NCBI RefSeq assembly: GCF_002443255.2
Contig: NW_019211454.1
Location: 32,346,061 to 32,410,060 of the forward strand
Direction of reading: 5' to 3'
Length of the DNA: 64,000 nt
Source: Varroa destructor
Lineage: Eukaryota; Arthropoda; Arachnida; Mesostigmata; Varroidae
Numbering within the stretch: the first letter of the stretch is position 1; every line of letters begins with the position of its first letter. Made by a program: the position numbers and the translations under genes. Positions 1 to 11,231 of this stretch are shown here, in pieces. The notes beneath the pieces are model-generated. The model did not search any database. It had not been told where the DNA came from and worked only from the letters and a program-made list of their open reading frames with translations.

Positions 1-693
1 CTTCTGTGGGCCGACGTAAGCGTGCGTTCGCGTGTATATTCACCAATAAAACAAGTAAAAACGACATTGGTAACTCGCACGAAAAGAGCGCCAAAGGATC
101 AGGGACGACAGTCACGGAAAAAGGGAGGTGGCAGGTATCACAACAAGATGACACTTCGAAAAACGCACACGCTTAAAAATGAAACGATAAACGAACTCGA
201 ATTTATACGAATGTGGAAGCCATAGGTAAGTAGGTCCACCATAGGGCAAAATAAGGAGCAAGCACCTGTTGCTGCGTTGCCATTTCTATAGCTCGTATAG
301 CTTGCCGTCGTAACGGTGCGTTGTTTGTGTTGGATGGCCTTTGAAGTGCTTACGGCTAGAATTGGCTGACGTTCGCAGAATGTAACTCCAGACGAACTTA
401 AGGAATGGTCTATGTCTAGCGGGTCGCTTCCTGTTCGACTAAGGTATAGGCACACCCACAGTTACTGACGAGAAATAAACGCGTGTAACAGAGACAGTCA
501 CAGAAGATGAGCGTTGTTGTTACATGTTAGAAGCGCGAGTGACCGCAATCCTATATTTTGTCGTCTAATAGGAAAACTAGGTTGTGAGTCCAATATGTGA
601 TGGAAAATGTGAAGTGTCTGAAATATATCTACGCTCACAATTTCGGCAATAGCCAATCGATACGAGACCCAGTCCGCCAACGGATGAAAAGAC

Positions 694-728
694 AAAAACA
701 CTCACCTGTAAAGGAAAAAACGAAAGAT
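694..728 (-). promoter_or_regulatory. Candidate recursive splice site (ratchet point)
   Basis: Read on the minus strand, a dense pyrimidine run ends in an acceptor that is joined directly to a donor: TTTCCTTTACAG/GTGAGTG, with the junction between bases 706 and 705. Both halves match metazoan consensus (polypyrimidine-CAG and GTRAGT). In flies and vertebrates such zero-nucleotide exons let very long introns be removed in steps. If real, a minus-strand gene with a long intron spans the left edge of the window. Alternatives are a plain 3' splice site for an exon running toward lower coordinates, where one frame stays open for about 42 codons, or chance: the nine-base core is expected about once per 128 kb of strand, though not usually with so good a pyrimidine tract. 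Confidence 0.4.
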
Positions 729-972
729 ATGATAACGATTAACGCTCGCGTGGGTCGTAATTGATATCCGTTATGTTCACACAAATTTGAAAAAGATAGT
801 CCAATAAGACCAACTAACTGTTTAAGCTTTCACGAATTGCAGCAATTATTCACAAATCGAAAGCAAAGATGGACGCTACTGCGGGGATTTATTTCTCAAA
901 AAACAAAAAAAGTTTCTCGGCATAAGTAATAAAGTAAGCTCGGCATTTCTTAATGACCAGAAGCGTACTTTT

Positions 973-1260
973 ATGAAAAGTACATATCTTGCGAGTACTT
1001 ACTTCAGAATTAGACCATATTTCCAAGTAACAAATGAAGACTTTTGCAGGCTCGATATTGGCAGCCCTATCCTGAACTGGGTTTGTAGTTACATAGCAAA
1101 TATTCTATGTTGCTCGCAAGAGTATGTGCTCTTGGAGGGGTCATATCTTGACGTTCTTATATCTTGGTTTTGACTGGTTGGGGAATGTCCTGCTTATCGG
1201 TGTTTATCACAAACTGCACGCAGAAAGCCTCAAACTCCTTGGATTAGCGGATATCGTAAC
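973..1260 (+). pseudogene. Possible eroded LINE reverse-transcriptase fragment
   Basis: Frame 973-1173 encodes RLDIGSPILNWVCSYIANI followed by SQEYVLLEGSYLDVL. This resembles the stretch of non-LTR retrotransposon reverse transcriptases just before the PQGS box (family pattern, approximately: L-x-x-x-G-I, then L-L-x-W, then S-Y-L, then Q-x-V, then G-x-x-S). Switching frame, 1173-1217 reads TGWGMSCLSVFITN, vaguely like the PQGS...FIND box, and in the third frame 1244-1255 reads LADI where a YADD/FADD box would come. The three are in the right order but too close together, with frameshifts and stops between them. The catalytic DD pair and a clean PQG are absent. If real, this is a dead, heavily decayed copy. 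Chance resemblance is quite possible. Confidence 0.22.
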
Positions 1261-2199
1261 TAGGTCATATTCTGGTAATGGTACGATTATTCGGTTTCGT
1301 AGATGCTCCTTTGAACCTTCGTTGGCGGACGTAGGTGCGCCTCAAACAATAGTCTTTACCTAATAAAGGAATTCGTCTATAATATTTATCATCGTTTCTC
1401 CTTTACCTTTCGAGGTTAGATTCTATCCGAAGTAATCATTTTATTTGTACATTGAATATGTCTTTCACAGATCGATTTAGTAACGCGTGCCGCCAGCTGA
1501 GGGCGTACGGCACTGACTTATTCTAATTTCTACGTATTATATTGCTTATATTACATATAATATGAAGAACTCAATTTGTCTTTTAGCCATCTTCGTATGG
1601 ATTTTACAGCCCCCAATAAAATATAATGACAAGAATAATAAATAGTTTAGAAATCTTGGTTTACTCTATTTTGGAATGATTTTAGTGGGAAAATAAAATA
1701 GGTCCACGCTGGCGTCCAGGGACAGGTTATTCGAGAATAATATGAGGATAACGACTTAGTTTAGTAGTACATATTAATTTAAGCAATAGTTTTGATAGGA
1801 AACTACCTTCACGCTACGTCAACTACGAAGCTGTTTTAAACCTTTCTGCCACTAAAAACAGCCAATGCTCGTAGACTATTTGAGACAAGTAAAAATGGCT
1901 TTTTTTTCTGCTGTCCGTCTTTTCAATCCCGTAGTATCACTGTACCGCAGTTGTCTCTTTCTTTTCATTTCTACATACAGACAATTCAGAAATTGCCGTG
2001 GGTGATTAAGTGAGTGCCGAGAAGTTGAGTACCTATCTTGATCACTGCTTTCTTTCGTTCCCAATCAACCGGCAATGCTCTCTTGTAACTAATTCGCTCT
2101 CCCCATCTCTCTACCACCAGTTCTCTGCATTCATTTGCTTGGCAAGCGTTTCTACTGTTAGAACAAAAATCCTCTTGGGGATTCTCTAAAAGAAATCAC

Positions 2200-2760
2200 T
2201 ATGCTCGGTGCCTTTCCCTGTAGTGTAGTGGTGACTGATGTGATAACAAACAAGTGTAGAGCGGCCCGACGGGACACCGAACCCCTTACTCTGTCTTTCC
2301 TCTTTTTTTTTTTCGGGCGTTCGAACCTTTTTTTTCGCCCTGTTTGCTTCCCTTTTTGGATTTCATCTCCTGTCTATCCTACAAATTACACTAACACAGC
2401 GAACACGCAGGACGACCATGATGCGACGACAACAATTAACGGGAGGGATTGCCTGTTCGCGGTTGGGCACGTGGAGCGCGGCGCCGGTGGCCGCCGGCGC
2501 AAAAGACCCAACACATTCATCTGTTCGAGCTGCGTTCTCTACGACGAATCGATTAATGATGCACGCTTAGAGCTTTCCCTAGAAAGGGACACGTTGACCC
2601 TGGTTCTTAGGACTTGTGGGTGATGGTCCTGCCCATAACAGCCACGTCGGCGGCAGCGCCTACGGCAGTTCTTATGACGCTACTAACGGCTCTGGCTGTA
2701 TTGCTGGCCGCGATGGTGTTGGTAATGAGGGCAACACCAACGTACGCGAAACGGCAGATA
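2200..2760. other. CpG-rich block without recognisable gene
   Basis: GC and CpG rise sharply compared with the flanks, most strongly at 2,455-2,510. An ATG frame of 140 codons runs from 2,201 to 2,623 on the plus strand. Its product is low in recognisable structure, includes a run of phenylalanines from a T-tract near 2,303, and matches no family I know. The frame is no longer than expected by chance where stop codons are scarce. A first exon or CpG-rich promoter region is possible but unsupported by a clear TATA, initiator or splice pair. Confidence 0.4.
2481..2500. repeat. GC-rich inverted repeat (hairpin)
   Basis: GCGCCGG (2481-2487) and CCGGCGC (2494-2500) are perfect inverted copies separated by six bases. 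This would form an all-GC seven-pair stem in the most CpG-dense part of the block. It could be a structural or protein-binding element, or simply a by-product of local GC richness. Confidence 0.6.
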
Positions 2761-3224
2761 ATTATCGTCCATTAGATGTTCGGTATCTGCCTCGCCTATT
2801 GGCTACTTAATAGGGTCACAGTTACAGGCTATTAGCTAGACTGGGTAAACATCTGCGATCTCAGAATCAAACTAGCGATTATCGTAGTAAGTTAAGCTAT
2901 CTCAGCGGTCGACAGTTGGTCAGTCCTGCGCAGAACCCACCAATATAATGCACAGATAACGCGACATAATCGTCTAGAGCTAGTCGTACCGTTCCTAATG
3001 TTTTTTGGTCGAAGGCGATTTGAGTTGGTCTGGGCCCAAAAATCAAGCAGCCAACACCCGGATCAACAGCGGCAGCGGTATTAATAACAGCAGCGCCTGC
3101 AGGCTCTAGATCACTTATGTTTAGATCTACTATTCATTAAATTTCTTCTGTATTTTTTTTACCATCCACGGTCCTCACCTTCTCCTGCGCCCACAACGTT
3201 CACCCATGCAAACTGACGCATAAC

Positions 3225-3245
3225 CTAGCAGACGGACGGACAGAA
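3225..3245. repeat. Short GGAC-type tetranucleotide run
   Basis: The run GACGGACGGACAG at 3231-3243 is a short GGAC/GTCC microsatellite. The same unit recurs in opposite orientation at 5995-6009 (CCGT) and again at 59,905-59,919. The unit is too short to be highly variable. Confidence 0.6.
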
Positions 3246-3595
3246 TACAGTGTTTCCCTCTGCTTTAGCGCGCGTTGAAGCCGCAGTGGCGTGCTATTTC
3301 GGGCCCATCTTACTATCTGCAGTGTTAATTATTACAGCGGCCATACCTAACCACATGCGCAGATGTGCATAAAGACAGCCATGGTTTCATGTACGGCTCC
3401 GCCGCTGCGCGCCCTTGAATGCCATTGTCTGAGCGTGTGTACACGAACGTGTTGTCTACCCAGGGGCACAGGCAACGCTGGAGCGGCAATATTAACTGTC
3501 CGGGGGTTATCAAACGTAACTGTATGCGGTGAGAGGAGAAGCTATTTTTATAGTCTGTAGTGCGCAGGGACGCGAACGCCTCGGCGACGCTGACG

Positions 3596-3651
3596 CTTCC
3601 TCTTTCCCTTTCACTTTATTGCACTTCTTCTTTTCCTCTGCATCTGAGCAG
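3596..3651 (+). other. Pyrimidine tract with acceptor-like end
   Basis: About 55 bases are almost entirely C and T with few interruptions, ending in GAGCAG at 3645-3650, so this has the form of a plus-strand 3' splice site. One frame after the AG remains open to a stop near 3722 but shows no recognisable protein. It may be a decoy acceptor. Confidence 0.3.
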
Positions 3652-4268
3652 CCCTTGCGGCCTTAGAGGTTCGCACGGAACGGTGCCTAACATGCTCATC
3701 TATTTGTCACCGAGAGCCCCATAGAAAAACAATACTACCTCGCCTATCGGTATCGAATCGAGCTAACGCTTGCTCCGCCGCGATTCTTTTTTTTTTCACT
3801 CGTTCCTTCCATTTGGGTTAAGCCTTCCTGCTGCGGAACGACTAACCAAAATTGAGTGATTGATACAGATATACGTATATATCCATGTTATTATGCCATA
3901 CTGGACATACGCGACACAATTCGGACACATTCGTACTTATTTATGTAAAATTTTTTTATTAGGTTCAGTGGTATGTGAGCCCGCTTCTTCTAGCTTCAGC
4001 TAACTTTTCCTCGCTCATTCGTTACGCGCTTGCCATTAAATGAGAGATTTATCGAATTGGCGAAATAAATAGCCCTATTCGCATAATAGTATCGGATGAA
4101 GCTGTGAAATTCTGCGTCATTTTGTAGAAAATTGCAACTAACCCCTCATTAAACTGCGTTTACAAAGTCGCTCAATGACGAATCGGTAGGGAAATTCTTG
4201 GTAACCATTATCTGTGGTCAGAACAAGTGACCCTTGGGCAGTGCCGGACAAAGGACGTGTACGTGAAG

Positions 4269-4282
4269 AGCGCCATCTAGTA
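4269..4282 (+). promoter_or_regulatory. CTCF-like motif
   Basis: AGCGCCATCTAGTA resembles the conserved core of the animal CTCF binding motif (AGCGCC-N-TCTAGTGG in one orientation), differing at its right end. CTCF is an insulator and chromatin-loop protein conserved across bilaterians. A related CGCGCCATCT lies at 47,212-47,221. Assignment rests on the short match only. Confidence 0.25.
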
Positions 4283-5820
4283 TAAATGAGATACTTTATT
4301 CAGATGACTACGGCGCAGCTTTCATATATATGTTTCGTACTAGTTTTTGTAGCGATGACGTCAGCCGGCCCTGGAATTTCCTGTGGTCCCTCTCGAAATA
4401 ATAGTAATAAAGTTTATGTGTTCATTGCAGAGCGCACCTACTTGTATGTTATTCCTCTTGTTTTTGTATTTACGTTCGATCCCGTATGCGTGCTTAGACA
4501 AACACGAATTGGCGCCATAACTGGACAAAGTGTGGTTTTTGTTCAGCTTTCACTCTGAATTCAGCTCTCTAACATCATCATTTATCTTCATTATGGATCA
4601 AAATATGAGTGAGAAGACGTTGCTCGTTCGGGGCACACACTCCGCTACTGATAACGCAGCGATTTGTTAGGATAGAAAGGAAAAATACAATGCTGATTAA
4701 AATTCCCCTACATTGAATCGATGTTATTAGTCATTAGATGTACAAATGTTGACCTTTGATACGAACATATCCTACAGTTGAAAAAAAATCGCTTTGAAGA
4801 TTCCCCAAAGATTACATACGAAGACCATTATCTCATACAGTGTGTTTGTTACATTTATATATATGTGGATTGCTACACAATGTTCTTAATGTTAGTAAGC
4901 GATACAATTGTTTAACAATTTACACCTCCAGAGGTCAGAATGCGTACCATAATCATCGTTCATCATGAGCAGATTTCCAAGAGCACAAATCGTACACCTC
5001 AACAATTTATAAAGCGATATGACTATTATACGTTTATGGACACACACTAGCCAAACCGTATACTGCAGGAAACGGGCCTTAAATTACGCGCGGGACAGTT
5101 TCGATTTACTTTGAAGGTGCGACCCAGTCCGAATAATACACATTTTACTTCTATGCCCTTCTTCCTTTTTGTTGCAACGCCATTATCTTGATAATCGCCG
5201 TGGCCACTGCTACTATCATCGCCAGCAGCGACCGAGCTTTTATACCTGTTCAGCCGGCCTTCAAGGGACGGCCAATATAAAATAGCTGGGCAAGCTGGAA
5301 ACATGGCCGACTTGACAAACCGAAGCCTTAAACGGATCAAGTGAACGAAAAATGGCAGCAGTATCGGCAAATATGGATATTAGCCCAGGCCGCTTTCTAC
5401 AATTCACCGAGAAATGATTATGTATCTCTCTCAACTTCCTATTTAAATAAGCAACCCGTTGCTTTATATGTCTTTCATTGTTGGCTAGATCAGCTCACTC
5501 CTGCATCTATATACAGGCCCTTGAGATAGTTTTCTAAAGGTTTTTTTAGGTGAACATTCAAAAGGGAACAACAGATAAACCCAAGCGACGATGTGCGTAA
5601 AGCGTGTCATAACGTATTGTGTACTCTATGGGCTCATGCATTCAGTAACCCTACGCTTAACAAAAAAAAGCCTTATCGACACGAAACTGCCCCATGGTTC
5701 GATGTGCTTTGTTTTTTCCATGGCCCTTCTTGTATATTTATTTTGTATGTTTATTTTTCCAAAGTGATCAAATCGAAACATCTCTCGCTTGCGTGTCTAT
5801 GTCCTTCGTGCTCACCGTGT

Positions 5821-5838
5821 CCCCCCCCCCCCCCCCCC
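5821..5838 (+). repeat. C18 homopolymer
   Basis: Eighteen consecutive cytosines. Long C/G homopolymers are much rarer than A/T ones in animal genomes, are prone to slippage, and are poorly read by most sequencing chemistries, so the exact length is uncertain. A second run of sixteen lies at 59,728-59,743, also C on the plus strand. Confidence 0.9.
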
Positions 5839-8800
5839 GTCGACTCATAACAAATTCAACTTTTTTAAAATGGTTTTTATTATGATCACCAAATGATCTC
5901 AGCGACTATTGTTAACGCTAGCGTTCCTATAACTCCGAGGCTTCACTTTTCCTCACACAGCGCCGTATCATATTGCCCCGGTTCGACGGAACGACCGTCC
6001 GTCCGTCCGACGAACTTCTGGTGGCGTTACTAAAGTCCTGCTCTTTTCTTTTTTGTCACTCGTTTTAATTCGTCTCTTCCCTTTAATTTTCTTGAAATTC
6101 GTTTCAGAAGTTCGCTGGTACATCTGACCCTTTGGCTATTTTAAGATTTCTATTGGTTCGTTGGTATAATAATATCTACGAGTCTAATTTGCACGACGAT
6201 CACGCGAATTCTACTTCTGCAATCGCTGCCTAGAATTCATCAAGCGGCAGTACGCACTGCCGAGAACTTCGTCGACAAGGCTAGCTATACGTCACTATTG
6301 AAATCCCGCCAGCCCCAACGTCGATAAAGTAACGACAAAGACGCTAAACGAAAATGAAGTTTCTATACACAAACAATCATATACAAATAGCCGGTTGTAA
6401 TTGTGAGCGGCCTCAGACAAATCGGAAGCGAAGATAAAAGGACGCCGACTTTTTGTCCGTTTATAGGCGAAATATGTTGTTCGAAAGATAGCTCATCTAG
6501 AACCATTTCTGTTGCTGGCGTCGGCTTTCAGGCCGATTATCCGAATCAACACCTATCCAATACGACACAGCGTTCGTACAACAATACAATGCGTCTGAAC
6601 TAGAACAATAAGGTAGCAAACTTCGATTATCTTGAAGCCGTCGCGGACTGTGAATACATATTACACGCTATAAGTAACTATCTTGAAAGCCCCTGTACTG
6701 TATAAATAATACAACGGATACGTATTAGACCCGGTCAGTATAGCGTCACATAGGCGTCACATTGTTTATGAGTGTGTATAGCTACCGTAGCGTACGACCA
6801 ACGGTGGCCTGATCGAGGCAAGGAAAGCCTCTGTAGAAAAGCTCGTACCCTATTGGCGCACGATGAATATAACAGACGGAATTTCTGTCTGATGTTTTTC
6901 AAAAACCGTTCTTACTATTCGTATTTTCCATTACGACAGAAGGGAAAAGCTCGCAGTGCTGATTATCGGTCAGATCATTGGCAGAACTACTTTATATATA
7001 TATATGCGCGACTGGCGCACACGTAGTCCGTACACTTCTCTCAATCGAACATTAATCCGAACTTGGTGTATATCGCCTCATTGAGGAGCAGAGCAAGAGA
7101 CTTTTGTTCTACATTGTCGTAGGCATCTCATTCAATTAAATTCAATCAAATAGTAATAATAATTCAATGAAAACAACAATCGTGTCATAGCCGTAGGTAT
7201 CTATCCTGATCAGAACAAAAAAAATTATATTCTATTAAACTGTCCGGTAAGTGTCAGTGTCTTGGTTTTCCATTGCTTCGTCGGCTCGTCCACACGTCTC
7301 CCTGGACCGAGCTCTTATTGTTAAGGAAAGGAAGGCAATAAGCTGGTGGAACAACCTGGAACATACATGGCAAAAAGCCTATAGCTGACAGAACTACCCG
7401 GCTTGCTCAATCGTTTTCGATCAAATTCCATTGAACTTTTCGAATTTATCAAGAGTCACCTTGAACCATTTGTAGAGGAAATAATGATGCATAAATTTAC
7501 ACACTTTAGTTACAAAGTCGTCGTCATCATCATAAACGAAACAAACAAATAAAACTCGTTCTTACGTTAACATACGCACTAAGGTAATAATCATGCTTAT
7601 AATAACGAATGTTAGTCTCATAATGTCTGTCCGCCTATCAACTGATACCAAGGATGTGCATGATATAGAAAAATTTAACATAATATTGCTTGACGACAGT
7701 CAATTTCTAGATTATATCTAAGCTTCGTGTAGTAAGTTATTATACTGAGAAGGTAGCCAAGCTGGCTACGACGATTCAAACGACATGCAACAATCTAGTA
7801 CCTTAGGAATCTTTTAATTTACCGTGGGTGTCACGTCTGCCAGTGCAGTCTTCGGTGCAGAACCCCATTTCGCCCATGACACACAGTAACGTACAAAAAT
7901 GAATGTCGTAAAACGTCGGTCACCGTTTTTTATAATTATCGACCTAGCACGAATACGATCTATACCAAACCTTTGCGTGTGTACCTAAAAATCTGCTAAA
8001 AAAAGACCAAATCCACTTTAGCAGTCGTCTTTTGAAACTCTTCTCGCAAATTGCTTCATGTCATCTCTATATATATTCTTCATGTGTACCTGTTCGTGAT
8101 TGCATGTGTGTGCTTGTCCATAAAAAACATGACAACCGGGTTTGAAGACCGCTTCAGCTTTTGGCCTAACACCTCAACTAGGCCAATGCATTACGCACGC
8201 AGTCTACTGCTCTCAGAAATGAGTTTTCAGATTTGTTAGTTTGCACTTGTTTAGCCTGTCTCTTCTTCATGACGACTGACTGTGAAATCGAATGAAGTGA
8301 CAGCCGTACACTACGACGCCTGTAAACATATTATGTATGTAAGACCTGCCCAATTGAACTACGTGCATGTCTGTGCGTGCGAAGCGGCATGTTAAGTACA
8401 TTTGAGCAGTGAATTATACTGCAAATGATGGACAACGTTGTCTACGGATCTCTTTCACTACTTCTAATAACTGGGTTTGAAAAGAGACAAATGCTTCGAT
8501 GTATATTAGGCACACATTCGCTTAGCGTAGGTCTAATTTATACTTTACGGACCGAACATTTTCTTATTTGAGCCTTTGCTGTGTGACCGGTTCAGCTGGT
8601 TCAGTTCAATCGGTTACACGGGCAATCAAAAGCCTGTTACTAATACCGCAACTTCCGCGCAATTCTTGTACATAACTGAAGACTTCATAGTACAACTTGA
8701 CAGAGTTCAAATTGCCACTGATCATTTCGTGTAGAAATGGCGATACACTTCTGACATGCGGGCGTAAACATAAATAAACTTATGAGAGTGACACGGTCCT

Positions 8801-9086
8801 AGAATGACAAAAATCTTTTTCATTGGCCGAATAGGGAGCGCGTTTCAGTCTTCCTAGGTAATGTTCTGTCAAAAGCAGGTACAACGATTTTTCGATCTGC
8901 GGTTTCCTGCTGAGGAGACTTTCGCGTTTTCCTACAACAGAAAAAAAACCTACTGGTGGTGTCTCTCTACACAGAAAAAAGCTCAGAGCTTTGTCAGTCA
9001 GCACGAGCCATAGCTGGAAGCTGCGATCGGTAACGAGTTAAGTAAGTAACGATTGCTACGCCACAGACATTTACGTGGAAGCAGTA

Positions 9087-9101
9087 TAGTAGTAGTAGTA
9101 G
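9087..9101 (+). repeat. (TAG)5 microsatellite
   Basis: Five perfect TAG units, followed by an imperfect AT-rich continuation. Nothing coding surrounds it. Confidence 0.8.
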
Positions 9102-9293
9102 ATATAGTAAGGCAAGAGATGTATTGAAAATATCATATATGTCCGTTTACCAAATGTAGATTCGGCGTTTACCGAACCGCCAATTCATAATATATATAAG
9201 TAAATAAATAAGAAAAAGATATGCCAATGAGCAATTTTGCATTTTAAAAAGCTGTAGAGTGTTTGACAGAACTGGAATTCTCGTGCGCCTCTG

Positions 9294-10011
9294 TTGTATA
9301 TACATCTTCTTAATATTATATCTGATATAGCGTTCGTTCCCAGTATCATTGCCTCCTACAATCTATTGATATACGAGCCGTCGAATCTACCAGATATGCA
9401 ATCGCGGTCTCACCGGTTGCCGATATCAGCAACAACAGCTGCAGTTTCTTGTAACATTGCTGAGTGTGGCCGACCATACCAATATATCACGCCGACAGAA
9501 AGACGAAGGTTAAGAGGGGAGCAGGCGAAGACGTACAACTTGCGAATAGAACAACGCATAACCAGACAACAGTACCGACCTGCAAGCGGGCGTCGTCCTC
9601 GATGGATTGTTTCGACAACAACGAACGCGACCCGTTCACGTTCAGCTACCACAACAATCCGATACTAAATGACGTCGAATCATCACCCAATTGACACAAT
9701 GGCGTAGATAGGCTGGTAGATAGCAGTTCCAAGGCAATGATGGTGAGGGAAACAGGACGAGCTAGAAGGCCCCACGAGGCCATCGCCAGTCTGTCGTAAA
9801 CCTGCCCGAGCAACATCGACAAGATACGATAGCAGTGGATGAGGTCTTGCTGAAGATGGACGCTGCGCTGATAGGCCGGCGGGTAATTGAACGCCGCGTT
9901 CCTACTTCGTAGCCTGTGCCATATGGCGACGGTATGATTGCTATTTGAAGTGCTCAGACGTCGGTACGCGCGTACGAGTCTGCAGCGCAGTCCAGCCCCT
10001 GTTAGTCGCAC
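9294..10011. other. CpG-rich block open on both strands
   Basis: Overlapping frames of 76-124 codons are open on both strands: plus 9294-9668 and 9464-9694, minus 9410-9652 and 9646-10011. Simultaneous openness on opposite strands points to low stop-codon density from GC-rich sequence, not to several genes. None of the translations shows a family motif. No convincing acceptor and donor pair brackets any of them. Confidence 0.45.
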
Positions 10012-10365
10012 ATCAATATTAGCTATTGTGAATATATTCTTATCTGTTCATTGTTAACAGCACATTGTATATAAGTCACCTTGTTGCTGCCGTAACTGTG
10101 TGTGATTACTATGCATAGATATAGCATGTAACTGGCGATTCTGGAAGGAACTCATGCGTGATTCGAAGGTCCGGGTAAATAAGGCACTCTTGTGCTTCGT
10201 ATCTTCTGGCGACCAAAAGCACGACACACATGCCATACAGGTTTCGAACGATTTCCGCTTAACACTTCTCTTACGGAACAAGAAATAAAAACAACAATCT
10301 GAGTTCCTCTGAAATCACAGATCAATATTTTGACACAAGAGTAATATAGCTGGCCAAAGAGCTCT

Positions 10366-10402
10366 ACATATATGTGTATATATATACATGTACATATATA
10401 TT
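10366..10402. repeat. Palindromic TA/CA-rich tract
   Basis: The tract contains nested perfect palindromes, including ACATATATGT (10366-10375), GTATATATATAC (10376-10387) and TACATGTA (10385-10392). It is an imperfect dinucleotide repeat able to extrude hairpins. No gene is adjacent. Confidence 0.75.
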
Positions 10403-10629
10403 AATTTTAGCGACACGGACAATGGCTATTTATGTGATACAATAGTTACGACTAGATAAAGCAATTGGTACACTTCGCAAGATACAGAGCCTAAGTAGCC
10501 TCTGTGTTCCTTTGCCGTGAATTCTCATCATTGCAGAAAACCTTCGCGTGTCAAGGACCCGTTCTCTTGCAACTGAATCACGATACATTTTTTGCTATAC
10601 AATATATGGATGCGCCAGCTTAAATCTTC

Positions 10630-10641
10630 AAAAAAAAAAAA
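10630..10641 (+). repeat. A12 homopolymer
   Basis: Twelve consecutive adenines in AT-rich non-coding DNA. Similar runs occur at 53,480-53,492 (A13) and, as T, at 57,487-57,498. No target-site duplication or LINE/SINE body was seen upstream, so there is no reason to call it a retroposon tail. Confidence 0.8.
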
Positions 10642-11231
10642 TCGACAAATGCTTACATAAATTTCCACAGGTAGTGAACAGGCGAAACAATAACAATGAC
10701 ATAACCTAGACATGGCACATGGCAGAGTTTTTTTAGTAGCATTGCCAACACATTGTTGTCTCAACTTTAAATGTGACTACGGAGACGTGCGTCAAAAGGA
10801 CGCGGGTTGGACATAGAAGACCACGTGTAAGTCAATATTCAATGACTGATAGCGAGTCGTCCCAGTCCATCAGCTGGTATCACTACGAGTAGTGGCAACC
10901 CCCGTAAGAACCTACATACGTTTTACAGTATGTATATCTAGGGGTTCTCGTATTTGTAAAACGAATTATTCAGTTCATTAAGTCACTCAGGTCATCATCT
11001 CTACAGTTATGTCTATATTGATCTGTCCGCCAATATAAAGCATATAATTATTAACCAGTCGGTAAGATCACCGACATAAGAGAACTCTATCGAACTTCGA
11101 TGTCAAGGTCGATGATGAGCGAAAAGCTTGGATTTGTGTATGAATTGAGATGTAAATAAATATTTACCGAACTAGATTTAACTGGTAACCAGATCGCGTG
11201 AGGTAATGTAGTATTAAAAAAGCCACGTCTA

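Larger units (their letters stand above)
1..2190. other. Non-coding block, mixed composition
   Basis: No recognisable gene. A good donor-type sequence (TAG/GTAAGTAG) lies at 223-230, but the upstream frame ends in TAG exactly at the junction, so it would fit only a non-coding or untranslated exon. Two features inside the block are listed separately: a minus-strand recursive-splice motif (705/706) and a possible LINE fragment (973-1260). From 1,380 to 2,190 the DNA is AT-rich with scattered short A and T runs. I see nothing else in it. Confidence 0.6.
2761..9290. other. Long AT-rich non-coding block
   Basis: Six and a half kilobases with no recognisable gene. Frames rarely exceed 100 codons and none carries a recognisable motif. 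The block contains the pyrimidine tract at 3.6 kb, the CTCF-like motif at 4.27 kb, a C18 run at 5,821, short CCGT repeats at 5,995, a good isolated donor (CCG/GTAAGTG) at 7,246 and a (TAG)5 run at 9,087. I see nothing else. Confidence 0.6.

Noticed and set aside
2201..2623. 140-codon ATG frame on the plus strand
   Set aside because: Length is within chance for a GC-rich patch, it contains a homopolymer-derived phenylalanine run, and no family or splice pattern supports it.
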